Assembly: GCA_963576475.1 (NCBI GenBank)
Contig: OY754968.1
Coordinates: 12,201,607 to 12,265,606, forward strand
Direction of reading: 5' to 3'
DNA from: Molanna angustata
Lineage: Eukaryota; Arthropoda; Insecta; Trichoptera; Molannidae
Length of the DNA stretch: 64,000 nt
This document shows positions 32,220-42,055 of the stretch, piece by piece (position 1 is the stretch's first letter; each line of letters begins with the position of its first letter). The position numbers and the translations under genes are program-made. The notes beneath the pieces were generated by a model that worked only from the letters and a program-made list of their open reading frames with translations, searched no databases and was not told where the DNA came from.

Positions 32220-33620
32220 TGTTTTCTTATTTATTGTCATTTTGAACGGAGTTTTACCAAAAAAATAACAAATTCTCCCTTTTTTCAATTAAGACATTAC
32301 ATATTTTGAAATTTCAATGTGCGACTAATCCATGTTTTTAAATTTGTTTACCTATGATTTTTATCCTTACGATAAGCTTAATATTTTGTGTTTAAAAAAA
32401 CAGATAGATACGAAATTACGTAACAAATTAACTTTTATTTTTAAATGATGGCGGGTTTAAAGAATGAAATCGCTTACAACCGACCCAAGCCTTGAGTAAA
32501 TTCTGCACATTAAGGCTGTGTTTCTCTAACAAAGATTAAATTAAACGTATAGTTTAAATACTTATTTCATATTATTTTATTTATTTTATAGAATACAACA
32601 GAAAAGAAGAAAAATTTATAAAATGATAATTTTTATATTGCCAATTGCCAATAATAGTATTCTAAAATATATTACAAGATGTTAACAATTTTGAAAACAG
32701 GATGGAAAAGGGGAGAGGCAGGGAGGGGAGTGGGGGGAAGCATCAACCACTGGAAACTCATATTATTATGATTTATACCCCACGTGTCTCAATATTGGTT
32801 AGTATTAAAATACTTAAAATAATACTTTGATCTCATAAATATGTTCAATACTTTTGGTTAATTCAGTGAAATCTAATACTGTCGAACGACTCAATTTTGA
32901 ACAATTTTATGAAATGAAAGTATTTTGTCTCTACTATTATTGATACTTTTGTTAAAATAACCCAGCCTAAGGCTGCAGTGTCTCTCTAACAAAGATTAAA
33001 GTAAAATTACATATTTTAACTGATAATTGTGTTGAAACAACCCAGCCTAAGACATATTCCTTTTGAAAAGAACAGCGAAAAAATGACGAAAATTTAAATC
33101 AAAAAATGTACACAGCAATGAGGAAATAAGAATAGGTATTGCAGAAGAAAAGTATTTCAGTTTTATATTACAATCCAGAGCACGATTTTCAAATAATGTG
33201 TACATAACTAGTTTATATTTCGTATCACAATAGCATTAACAACTCCCTTTGGAGGGACCAAAATAAACGGTGACATAATAGATAGGTTATACAAAGTATG
33301 TAAAATAATCGTGTCAACAAATCATCTAGACATGATATGAGACGAAGTTAAATAACTTAATAGGTCTGTAGATCTACATATCTCTATCTAAATGAGTTCA
33401 CAGAGGGACACATAGTCGTGTCATCCCAAATAAAGCGTCATAAATCACACAACGAATATTTTAAAAACATATTATCAAAGACACCGCCCACCATTTAATT
33501 TCTTACGATTTTACTTTTTATCGTAACTGTCATACGGTAATGTAATACCCCCGCTCTAAGTCATTAGAAAATAATATCTGACTTCATAATGTATATATGT
33601 ACATGCCTACAGAGGCTAAC
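32220..33620. other. Unassigned AT-rich DNA
   Basis: No gene. A ~45-bp word (CTCTAACAAAGATTAAA with TAAGGCTG upstream) occurs at about 32510 and 32967, and CCCAGCCTAAG occurs twice near 32963 and 33042. A less AT-rich unique patch lies at 33400-33560. Confidence 0.35.
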
Positions 33621-33624
33621 CATT

Positions 33625-33785
33625 TATTATACATACATACATACACACCATCACGCCATGTTCCTCACGGGGTAGGCAGAGAGAACCGGATCCCACTTTT
33701 TATCTTGACACACACTCGTCACCTCATCAACATGCATACATCGTCTTATACATGTTCGTCTGTTGTTCATACTTCTTACATTTTC
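33625..33785 (-). pseudogene. Family A LINE, 3' terminal fragment
   Basis: The minus strand gives NNRRTCIRRCM-type codons, a stretch matching the 9400-9530 segment, the CGGTTCTCTCTGCCTACCCC end, then GTGAGGAACATGGCGTGATGG and (TATG)n. Only the last ~50 codons and the tail remain. Confidence 0.7.
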
Positions 33786-33789
33786 TTCT

Positions 33790-34360
33790 TAGATTTACCA
33801 TAATATTAGGTACTCACTAAAAAAACAATAGGTACAGATCTTTGAGAAACATATTCGTATCAAAAAGTGTCAAATGCTGCAAGATTTGTTACGAATAACT
33901 TATATTTATCAATATCCTCTGATTTATATATTTTTGACTATATCATATATTTCATAGATATTTTTGAATACAACGAATTATTTTTGACTTGACAGTTGGA
34001 AGCAATATGATAATATTAAATTCAGTGTCATTTTTACAAAAATTAAATATAGAATAATTAAGTATTGAATAATTTAGATGTAAAATAAGACAAAATCGTA
34101 ATCAAATCAAAATTCAATTATATAATTATCTTCATAACGAAATAAATTTAAAAAATGTGCAAAAATCACGCGTAAAATGTTTAATTGCTTCCAAATTCCA
34201 TGAAAAGTAAAATAAATTTGTTTTTAAATTTCGAGAAAATCAATGCTGATATTGACATATTAAATAATAAACATCATGTTATTACTTAGGATAAGTAAAA
34301 ATAATGGTCTAATTTTCTGCAACTCAAAAACTTCATTTACTTAAGATTAATTAAAATTAC
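33790..34360. other. No feature recognised
   Basis: AT-rich DNA, nothing supported. Confidence 0.4.
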
Positions 34361-34366
34361 CTAGGT

Positions 34367-34575
34367 ACTTCTCGGGCAACTAACAGATACTATGTAAAAT
34401 ATTAATTTAACTCGCACCCAATAACAAGTTGCCACATTCTGGAGACAAATTGTGTTTTCAGTCTGGGATCCAGACTGAAAACACAATTTAAAACTGTGTC
34501 TCCACCGGGAATCGAACCCGGGACCCTTGGATCAGCAGTTAGATACCTAACCAACTGAGCCTCGAAGGCCGACAA
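34367..34575 (-). repeat. tRNA-derived SINE Z with internal palindrome
   Basis: It is full length: minus strand CGGCCTTCGAGGCTCAGTTGG (A box), GGGTTCGATTCCC (B box), GGTGGAGACACAGTTTTAAA, then the 3' half and GTTGCCCGAGAAG end. Between the two halves a perfect 20-bp inverted repeat (34447-34466 and 34470-34489, spacer GAT) replaces the usual ACGATTAATATCG block. Confidence 0.8.
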
Positions 34576-34874
34576 TAGTCAAAAGGCAGCTAGTCTAATA
34601 ATATGGTAAGACTCTGTATATTTGATTTATTGTAGGGATAATGAAATGACATATGAAGCACTCAAGTTTAATGACAGGTCGGGTAGAAAGTTCATTATGA
34701 CACACACCCCATGTAAGATGTATGTACATAATTCTCACTTAACTAACTCCTTAACCATAACTTTGTTAAGGTAACAGCCATTCACTCGCAGACAACTCTA
34801 TGAAGTTATGATGTTATGTATGTATTAGCTGGATGGTTAAAGAGAATTGAGATTTTTAAAATTTATATATAGTT

Positions 34875-34996
34875 CTTCTTCTTCTTCTTCTTCAGCCCTC
34901 TGTCTTCCACTGCTGGATATAGGCCTCTTCCATATTCTTCCACTTCCTTCTATCGGTTGCTGCTTGCAGCCAATTTCTACCCCCCACAGCGTTACA
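34875..34996 (-). pseudogene. Family C LINE, 3' terminal fragment
   Basis: The minus strand reads AVGGRNWLQAATDRRKWKN, MEEAYIQQWKTEG, stop, then (GAA)n. The 12-bp repeat TTATATATAGTT flanks it exactly (34863-34874, 34997-35008), so it is a complete, very short 5'-truncated insertion made by target-primed reverse transcription. Confidence 0.7.
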
Positions 34997-35009
34997 TTAT
35001 ATATAGTTA

Positions 35010-35850
35010 CATTATTTTTATTGGGTGTATTTTAAGTGTACAAATGCGGAATATTGGTTTTATTTTATCGTTTAACCAACTAAGCATCATGAAGTCTAAA
35101 TAAAATTTGTTTTCAGAATGTATATTAAATGCATATCCTGATGACTCCAATTCTATTTTTTAATCTGTGTACAATAGTTTAGTTTATATTGTTTGGATAC
35201 TTTTTAAAAATGCAAAAAGGTACAACCTACATATATGTCTCCTGTGAAATATAATAATATGTACACTGCTAGCCCTAGAACAGGTATAGTAGTTGGGCAG
35301 CAGTTATCTATTTTTAATGACGATTATTTAAATGATATGATGAAGAAATAAAAAAAAATTACTAAAAAAATACATATTAGGTATAAAGTAAGTATCTAAA
35401 TCATAATAAAAGGCGTTGATATAATCTCATTTGTAAATGACCAGAAAATAACATCATTATGACAAGTTATTTCCACAGGTTTATTAAAAAATATTTTGAA
35501 TTTTTGAGTGAGAGTCGTTGCTTTTGGGGATATTTTTATAAATAAAAGTTGGTAGACAAGATACCTACACAAGTCGTATAATTTAATACATACTTTGCAT
35601 ATAATCAAACGTCATAAAAAAAATATATATATTTTTTTGTATTTAAAAACAATGAATGTACCATGGAAAATGTTGTAGTTTATTAGCGAAATTATATTAT
35701 TATTCACGAAAGCCTCGCATAGAGAAGACAAAATTCCAGAAATTATGTGGAGAGTTGAAAATAACAAAGATCCATCTAAGCGGTTAATCTTTGATAACGC
35801 AGTTAATTCAACTGAAAATATAGCCTGTCAAAGAAAGTTGGATCGCGATA
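35010..35850. other. No feature recognised
   Basis: AT-rich DNA without a recognised gene or repeat. Confidence 0.4.
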
Positions 35851-35859
35851 TTTTCTTGT

Positions 35860-35965
35860 GGCACCGCCCCCCTCCCCTTTACCATCCCTTACCTCCACTG
35901 TCGCTACCCTTCCTCACCCTCTGCTCATTCTACACCGCTAACCTCCCGCTCCGGTAACCGCACCG
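35860..35965. other. C-rich unique island
   Basis: A strand-biased C-rich tract (CACCGCCCCCCTCCCCTTTA, CCACTGTCGCTACC, CTCCCGCTCCGGTAACC). The open frame over it is a product of base composition. Function unknown. Confidence 0.3.
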
Positions 35966-36313
35966 CTTCATAAGTTTAACTTTACCAAACCATATCTATT
36001 AATGGATGATTCTCAAACTTTAGATGCAATCAGAAAATTTCGACCGATATTGTGCTTTACTCAGAAGAAATACATTACTAACATTAAAACTGTTTATTGG
36101 ACATTCATCAAAATAATTGATATTTACCATTATAATATATTGATTACACTTCGAACCATTTCATTTTTTAAGTGTTTTAAGATTTTATTCGATTGCTATA
36201 GCTAATTACTGCCTTCCGTTTTTCAGGATTAACGAAAATTGAGAGATAAATTATTTATTAAATTAAATCTGATGTTCAAATTTTATTCACTTTATTAAAT
36301 TTATAGACGTGGG

Positions 36314-36385
36314 TGAGGCTATAGATTTTTATAAGGATTATAATATATAATGTTTGGATTTCGATTCTCTCTACTTACTCCATCA
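36314..36385 (+). repeat. tRNA-like SINE head fragment
   Basis: GGCTATAGATTT..ATAATGTTTGGATTTCGATTCTCTCT resembles the A- and B-box region of the SINE at 4786-4870 (ATGTTTGGGGTTCGATTC). The tail is lost. Confidence 0.35.
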
Positions 36386-36489
36386 GACTGAAGGTACCTA
36401 TATACAAAATAGCCTTCTAAAATATTACTTTAGATATTTGTCTTGACTAATATAATTCTAATAATCAAGTTTATATTTATTTATTTATT

Positions 36490-36565
36490 CTTGCTGTGAG
36501 GTACTTACCGACTTTAAATGGTGGTTCCACTCTTTTCTATTTTCATCGTCAACCAAGTACCCGTA
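36490..36565 (+). repeat. Family K repeat, 5' fragment
   Basis: CTGTGAGGTACTTACCGACTT, TTCCACTCTTTTCTATT and AGTACCCGTAA line up with the start of the repeat at 47733-48004. Confidence 0.45.
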
Positions 36566-36599
36566 AAATAAAAATATTAACTGTGAAAAATATTTTTTT

Positions 36600-36685
36600 A
36601 TGATTTATGTATATACTTACAAAGATGTGCACAAAGCAGGGTTGATTTCCCTACGGCAATCTCATTCAATCAACCCTTTCAAGGT
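36600..36685 (-). repeat. Family F retroposon tail
   Basis: CAAAGCAGGGTTGATTTCCC, TACGGCAATCTC, ATTCAATCAACC shows the degraded family F core. Confidence 0.4.
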
Positions 36686-36712
36686 AAATCCTTAATTAAG
36701 TTATCAATTCAG

Positions 36713-36752
36713 GGGGGCAAGTCCGGTCAACCAGCGGAATCAAAACCATCCA
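36713..36752. mobile_element. GGGGGCAAG MITE, left end only
   Basis: GGGGGCAAGTCCGGTCAACC, AGCGGAATCAAAACCATCC matches the left arm of this family. The mirrored half is absent here. A right half of the same variant (GGAATC rather than GAAATC) lies 1.2 kb away at 37956-38077. Confidence 0.6.
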
Positions 36753-37057
36753 AGTACGTAGGTAGTTATTCACACCATTCATCTTTATATACCTATATTC
36801 AGTCTGTAATATTCTTACGTTCATGGTTTGCAATTACTTTATTTTATTTGAGTCGTTTTTTTTTATTCTTGGGTTCTTAATTTAACTAATTTAATTTAGG
36901 GAAAACGAACAGCAATTTATAAACCATAAATAAAACAGTAACAAATATCAGTCATTTGCCAAAATAGTTCCAGCAACATACGTAATATAAAAAAAAAGTA
37001 AGCTAGCTGAAGTAATGAGTTAAAAACTAAATTAAAAATTAAAGTATACAACTCCAA

Positions 37058-37310
37058 AAAAACTAAGGTTGGGACATGTCACCCGGATGAATGATGATCG
37101 TGTCCCCAAAAAGGTTCTTAATACCAATCCAGAGGGCAGAAGAAGTAGAGGCAGGCCCAACCTAAGATGGCTGGACGATACAGAAGACGACATAAGGGCT
37201 ATCGGAATAGCAAACTGGAGGAGACCGGTGGAGGAAAGGGACGGCTGGAGAAGGATTCTGGAGGAGGCCAGGGCCCACACAGGGCTGTAGCGCCAATGAT
37301 GATGTTGAAC
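37058..37310 (+). pseudogene. Family B LINE, C-terminal fragment
   Basis: An open frame encodes LRLGHVTRMNDDRVPKKVLN, then GRRSRGRPNLRWLDDTEDD, IRAIGIANWRR, a DGWRRILEEARAHTGL end and a stop at 37288-37290, followed by GCGCCAATGATGATG. This is the post-RT C-terminal region of a non-LTR retrotransposon ORF2, with the typical GH..RM and GRP..RW.DD blocks. It is intact from the truncation point, so it is relatively young. RT and endonuclease are absent. Confidence 0.8.
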
Positions 37311-37352
37311 TTAAAAAAAAACAAAGAATATAAACAAGATAACTAACTCAAA

Positions 37353-37753
37353 CAGAAACAGTAACTCTCTCTAAACTGAGTGCCGAGAAACTGCGAGTCA
37401 CCCAAAGAGCTATGGAAAGATCCATGCTGGGTCTGTTACTAAGAGACAAGGTAAGAAATGAAACGGTGAGAGAAAGAACAAAAGTAACAGCTATAATCCA
37501 CCCACCGTGTGGCGGGATACGTAGCCAGAATCTCGGACGAGAAGTGGACAAAGAGAGTGGTGACTTGGAGACCTCGTATGACAAAGAGAGGTGTGGGGCG
37601 ACCGTAGCTGCGGTGGAGGGACGATATAACAAGATATGCTGGCACTGGCACATCCTGGATGAAAACTGCACAGGACAGGACGACGTGGAGTCAAATGGAG
37701 GAGGCCTTCGTTCAGGAGTGGACGGAAATAGGCTGAAGAAGAAGAAGAAGAAG
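37353..37753 (+). pseudogene. Family C LINE, C-terminal fragment with frameshifts
   Basis: It starts LSAEKLRVTQRAMERSMLGL, then LRDKVRNETVRERTKVT. The frame breaks near 37500 (where a WAGH..AR block is expected) and the end, EEAFVQEWTEIG, stop, lies in another frame before a (GAAGAA)n tail. The 12-bp repeat AACTAACTCAAA flanks it at 37341-37352 and 37754-37765. The ORF2 C-terminal segment is non-functional. Confidence 0.75.
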
Positions 37754-37789
37754 AACTAACTCAAAATTTATGTATGAGCTTTCGTGTTT

Positions 37790-37955
37790 AATTTACCTTT
37801 CTTATTTGTTTTTATTATTTATATTATCTGCTAACGTTGTTATGTATAGATGTTATTAATGTTTATAAATTGCGTTTCTTTGGTTATGTTTATGCTATGT
37901 CATCTAATATTTTGTTTTGTAAAGGGCTTTAAGCCGTGAATTTCTCAATAAATAA
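37790..37955 (+). repeat. LINE 3' UTR tail with hairpin
   Basis: It ends AAAGGGCTTTAAGCCGTGAA, TTTCTCAATAAATAAATAA. The GGCTTTAAGCC hairpin just before the tail is matched by GGCTATTTAGCC at 43200 (minus strand). Confidence 0.45.
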
Positions 37956-38077
37956 ATAATTATCATATAGAGTTCTATAACATCCTAAGATATTATAGAA
38001 CTCCATATCATAATTATATCCATGATATGGGTTAACATCGATGGTTTCGATTCCACCGGTTGACCAGACTTGCTCCC
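37956..38077. mobile_element. GGGGGCAAG MITE, right half
   Basis: It keeps the central palindrome (AGTTCTATAACATCC..AGATATTATAGAACT), the right arm and the end ACCGGTTGACCAGACTTGCTCCC. The left arm is missing and the LINE tail abuts directly. Confidence 0.65.
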
Positions 38078-38079
38078 CA

Positions 38080-38990
38080 TGATAAATAAATAAAAAAAGG
38101 TATTTCCTCAAAGTTTGAAGTTCATCGATGGTTAGAAGAATTGAATCGCACGCGCTGTTGAATACACGTGAGATTTACACGCCTAAGAGTAAGTACCTAC
38201 CTACAATCTAAGAGTTAGAATGTTAAATACCTACATGTAGATGTATGAAGGTAACAGAAGTCGACGTAAAATATGATGATGTTCTTAAATGACGTGACGT
38301 CTGTATTTATTATATATAATTACTTGACGCAAGGGTTAGAGGTGTTGACATCTGGGCACGCGTGCATGGTGCTCTCTTAAGCTCAGTTTAAAGTATGCCG
38401 GTTAATATGTTTATACCTACCACCGCCCGTTAAGATATCTTCTAAAGATCGGCTTAGCCGCCCGCCGCTCCGTCGAAACATGTGGTGTATTTTTTTAAAC
38501 AAAACAAGTCATTATTAATTTCATGTACCTACCTACATTCAAAGTTAACCCTATGATTTTTTTTCCATTATTATTTTAATGGAGGATATTCTACAGAAAT
38601 CAATCATTGATTGAATGAGTATCGTGAAAAAATACCAAAAGATGGATTGGTGATATAGCATAAATAGTTGATGATCTGAAAAATTTCATTTCTTGCAATG
38701 TTTTCATTAGTGGCCGCCTGCGCCGGTGTGGAGATAGACCATCCATGCGTTAAAAGTACAGTGACCAAAGGACAAATAAAACCTAACCATACTAAGTACC
38801 TATAACCGTATTGTGGCGACTATATTGGCACAATTTCTAAGTATATTGAATATCTACCTACTAAATTTACTTTTTCATTCATTGATCGGCATTACTTAAA
38901 TAATTTCAGACATCTGTGTAATTGGTTTTGCTATGTGTAATAATTTTAAGCAATTTATGAAATAGCTGTTGAGATGAAATAAAGTAAAAT
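38080..38990. other. Unassigned; LINE-like tail at the right
   Basis: No gene. An AAATAAAGTAAAATAAAATAAATAAA tail (shown as position 38975-39002 rather than as a motif of interest) marks the 3' end of some retroposon. Confidence 0.35.
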
Positions 38991-38999
38991 AAAATAAAT

Positions 39000-39410
39000 A
39001 AAAAGAAAGTATTGAAATATTTAGAGGAAGATATTGTCTTATGGAATCTTAGTCTGGAATGGATGCGCTAAAGCTCTCATTGAAAGGCTACAAATTGCCC
39101 AAAAGTTTATATTAAAAGTAATTAACCACTATCCAATTAGATTTCCTTCTAACCGTCTCTTCGAGGAGTATAATGTTCTTAAAATCCGTCAACTATTCGC
39201 TAAACAGGCAGTTTCTTACTGCAAATTCAAAAACAAAAATCAACATTACCTCAACAACTTTATATGTCACGAACCTCAGTTATCCTCATCTTCCAGATCC
39301 CAATAGGCAACAAAATAAGAAATAATTCGCGATCACTTTGACCAGACAGGTCGTAAGTCATGTAGGTGCCCGTTTTCCTGTTCTCGTTTAAACATATAGT
39401 ATTTTTATTA
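39000..39410 (+). pseudogene. Jockey/CR1-like LINE ORF2 C-terminus
   Basis: The open frame reads LSYGILVWNGCAKALIERLQ, IAQKFILKVINHYPIRFPSN, RLFEEYNVLKIRQLFAKQAV, the standard end of a jockey/CR1-type RT protein, to a stop at 39304-39306. The sequence to about 39410 may be its UTR. RT core and endonuclease are absent. It is not obviously the same family as 2795-3637. Confidence 0.7.
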
Positions 39411-39430
39411 AATTTTATTTTATAAACACA

Positions 39431-39733
39431 ATATTAGGTGCCGTACCAAGGTTGCCGATATAATGGATAGTGTTGCTGGATTAAAGTGGCAATGGGCTGG
39501 TCACTTGGCCAGACAAGGGGATACTAGATGGGCACCCAGAATACAACAGTGGAGACCTTGGACAAATAAATAAAAGGAGTGTTGTAAGACCCCCTTTAAG
39601 ATGGTTTGACGACATTTTCCAAGTGGCCGGTAAAACCTGGATACGAAGGGGACAGAACAGGGAAAAGTGGAAATGTATGGAAGAGGCCTTCATTCAGCTG
39701 TGAAGGGACGACGGCTAGAGAATAAGAAGAAGA
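39431..39733 (+). pseudogene. Family C LINE, C-terminal fragment
   Basis: It begins RTKVADIMDSVAGLKWQWAG, HLARQGDTRWAPRIQQW, then an in-frame stop. It resumes in another frame as PPLRWFDDIFQVAGKTWIRR, GQNREKWKCMEEAFIQL, and ends in AATAAGAAGAAGA. The 10-bp repeat TATAAACACA flanks it at 39421-39430 and 39734-39743. Dead by stop and frameshift. Confidence 0.75.
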
Positions 39734-39802
39734 TATAAACACAGTTTAATTTGCTAATTTTACTCGTATGCAAATATAACGATTTTACGATTAACATTGT
39801 AA

Positions 39803-39890
39803 GTCTCCAGAATGTGGCAACTTGTTATTGGGTACGTGTTAAATTAATACTTGACATCGTAGGTACCTGTTATTTGCCCGAGAAGTAATA
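39803..39890 (+). repeat. SINE Z, 3' half
   Basis: GTCTCCAGAATGTGGCAACT, TGTTATTGGGTACGTG, ACCTGTTATTTGCCCGAGAA is the 3' half of the SINE in plus orientation. The tRNA-like head is missing. Confidence 0.7.
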
Positions 39891-39899
39891 TAAATATTA

Positions 39900-40440
39900 A
39901 ATAATATTACATGTAAGTAATTCAAATACAGTTTACAAATTAAATGAAATTGAAAATGAACATTAAAAAAATAACTAAATAATAAAAACGAAGTGGAAAT
40001 GATGCATGGCACCAAACTGCAGTGGTTGAGTTTCTCTATTAGGCTCTCGCACTATTTAGAGTTAAATAATAGCATAATTATGTTAACATAATGTGGTGTT
40101 GAGCAAGGCAGCAGCGTAAAAATATTATATTTTAATTTTATGGAGAAAATCATCCAGAAAATTCAGAGAAGGGACTATTTGGGAATAAACAATGCTGTCG
40201 GAGAAACAAAAGTAATTATAGATACCAATAGATATGAAAAAGGTAGTTTATATACACTGCAATGTGTACTTATAGTTATTGTGAAATGATCCGACTTGTA
40301 TGTAGGATATAATAGGTACTTGTATAGTTTTGCTTCACCCGCGTCGCCTCGCATCGTTTTATATGACATAAGCTATAGTAATCCGCGCGATATGCATCTC
40401 TCTTAACATAACGAAAGCTTCCCAGTTTCCCTCTAGGTAG
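39900..40440. other. No feature recognised
   Basis: AT-rich DNA, no supported gene. Confidence 0.4.
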
Positions 40441-40660
40441 GTACTGGGGCGCAGTCTCTCCTAATCCGTTGTTTTCGTTTAACGGTCGTAATAACGGCCG
40501 GAAAGATAACGCCCGGAATTATGTAACGTGTTTGTGTTAGATCAGGAGTGGGCGTGTTTTGTATTTATATTTCAACGACACGCGACCGTTATTATGTTTT
40601 ATCTTAATATTACCCCCATTGCTCGCTCTGTATCAAGAGATGCGCGCGACACCCTTACCA
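40440..40660. other. GC-richer unique island
   Basis: It contains TTTAACGGTCGTAATAACGG, CCGGAAAGATAACGCCCGG, GTGGGCGTG, and later CGCGACCGTTATTATG, an inverted match to the first block. It has no repeat match and no coding frame. Paired CGGTCG/CGACCG and TAAT words suggest possible binding sites, but this is speculative. Confidence 0.3.
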
Positions 40661-40669
40661 ACCAACCCT

Positions 40670-40970
40670 TACCCTCAACAATATCATACTTAGATTTTGT
40701 TACTTAAGATGATATTTTCATAAACCTACCTACTGATTTAGTTGTAGACATTTTTGGGACATTTTAAATAAATGCATTTCATAAATATATCCTGTTTCCT
40801 CTTCCTTGATGGTGTTGCCTTTATACCAATTATGTTCATTTTTTATTTCCTTTAATTTTTGTATAATGTGTAATTTTTTGTACATTTTTTTGACTTGTTT
40901 CTTTTCTGTTATATGCTTCTGCTTATTATTTAGTTTTTATGTTTTTTTATTATTTTTCTATTAATTATGT
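40670..40970. other. No feature recognised
   Basis: T-rich sequence that may be a LINE 3' UTR; nothing firm. Confidence 0.3.
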
Positions 40971-40977
40971 GTTTCTA

Positions 40978-41040
40978 TGGACACATATCCATCATCTCAC
41001 CAACATACATGCATTGTCTCATACATGATCGTCTATTGTT
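40978..41040 (-). pseudogene. Family A LINE, 60-bp fragment
   Basis: The minus strand AACAATAGACGATCATGTAT, GAGACAATGCATGTATGTTG matches the NNRRTCIRRCMNV-coding segment of the copy at 9400. Confidence 0.5.
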
Positions 41041-41239
41041 AAAGTATTTTTTTACATCAATTTCTCAACAGGTATCACGTAGAGATTACATACTATGGTT
41101 TTTGTGTGTATGGTGTATTGTGAAAACTTTTGCTCTCGGGGAAACTAATATTTGTTTAGGAATCTTATAAAAATGTACTTCATAAAAATGCATTAAGAGA
41201 TTGTCAACCTTTCAAGAAGAAAAATTTAAACTTACTATG

Positions 41240-41285
41240 AAGTGGTGAGTTTAGTGTTGGCCACAACACACTCGCTTTGTATTTT
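41240..41285 (+). repeat. GGCCACAACCCACTCG repeat
   Basis: GAGTTTAGTGTTGGCCACAA, CACACTCGCTTTGTATTTTT is nearly the same as 30400-30440 and resembles units of the array at 62820-63440. Confidence 0.45.
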
Positions 41286-41734
41286 TATTGAACCTGATGG
41301 GTTTTCCCAAATAATGTTAAAAATAATAAATAAATATGTATTTAAATTATAGGTGTTCTGTTGGAATATGTAAAGGAACAGAAATACAATAATGGCATTC
41401 GTTGAAAAAAAATATATTAATAAATTTGCTGATGTTCTTTTTCCACTACTATCCATTCTGTTTACAAATTCTTAAAACAGCTCTATTATAAAACTCACGA
41501 AACAGACTTTCATATCTAACAGAAACCTGCATTTAACCAATAAGTCACCCATCAAAGACAGCCAGCAACATGCGGATTAGAAAACGCTTTTTACAGCAAA
41601 ATTACATCCAATGTCATAATACGAGGCACATGGAAAGCTCACTAATCGACATTCATCATGGAACATATCGAACATAGCATTGATTACAGTAGGTAACATA
41701 TATTATTTTTTATTTAATTTTATTTATTTGGAAA

Positions 41735-41850
41735 AAAAAACGCTTTATTAATTTATCCATAAACTGACAGACATTACAATGATTATTGAATCTGTAATGC
41801 CCCACTAGGCAAATAAATCTGTGCCGGGGCCAATACATCTCGAGACTGTG
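41735..41850 (-). repeat. LINE 3' UTR tail with CCCCGGCAC/TAGTGGGGCA block
   Basis: The minus strand has CCCCGGCACAGATTTATTTG, CCTAGTGGGGCATTACAG and ends in AAAGCG and T-rich tail complement. The same block is at 61178-61222 on the plus strand. Confidence 0.5.
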
Positions 41851-42055
41851 ACACTGTATTAGTTGATGCCAACATCAATTGTACGTAAAAAGTGATAATA
41901 TAACAAATAACAATGAAATTAAAAAAAAAACGTAATATAGAGTATAAACAATATTTTTTTTCAATAAAAGCCAAAAACATGTTCACGGTATTAGCATGAC
42001 TCGGAGCGAAATTAACAAATTGTATACTAGAAAAATATATAAACATTAAATATAT

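Noticed and set aside
34375..34575. tRNA gene on the minus strand
   Set aside because: A and B boxes are present, but the same sequence with a long 3' extension recurs many times. It is a SINE and its arms do not pair as a mature tRNA.
38069..38077. Exact 3-bp duplication joining the MITE halves at 36713 and 37956
   Set aside because: Left flank CAG and right flank CAT differ, so one original insertion is not proven.
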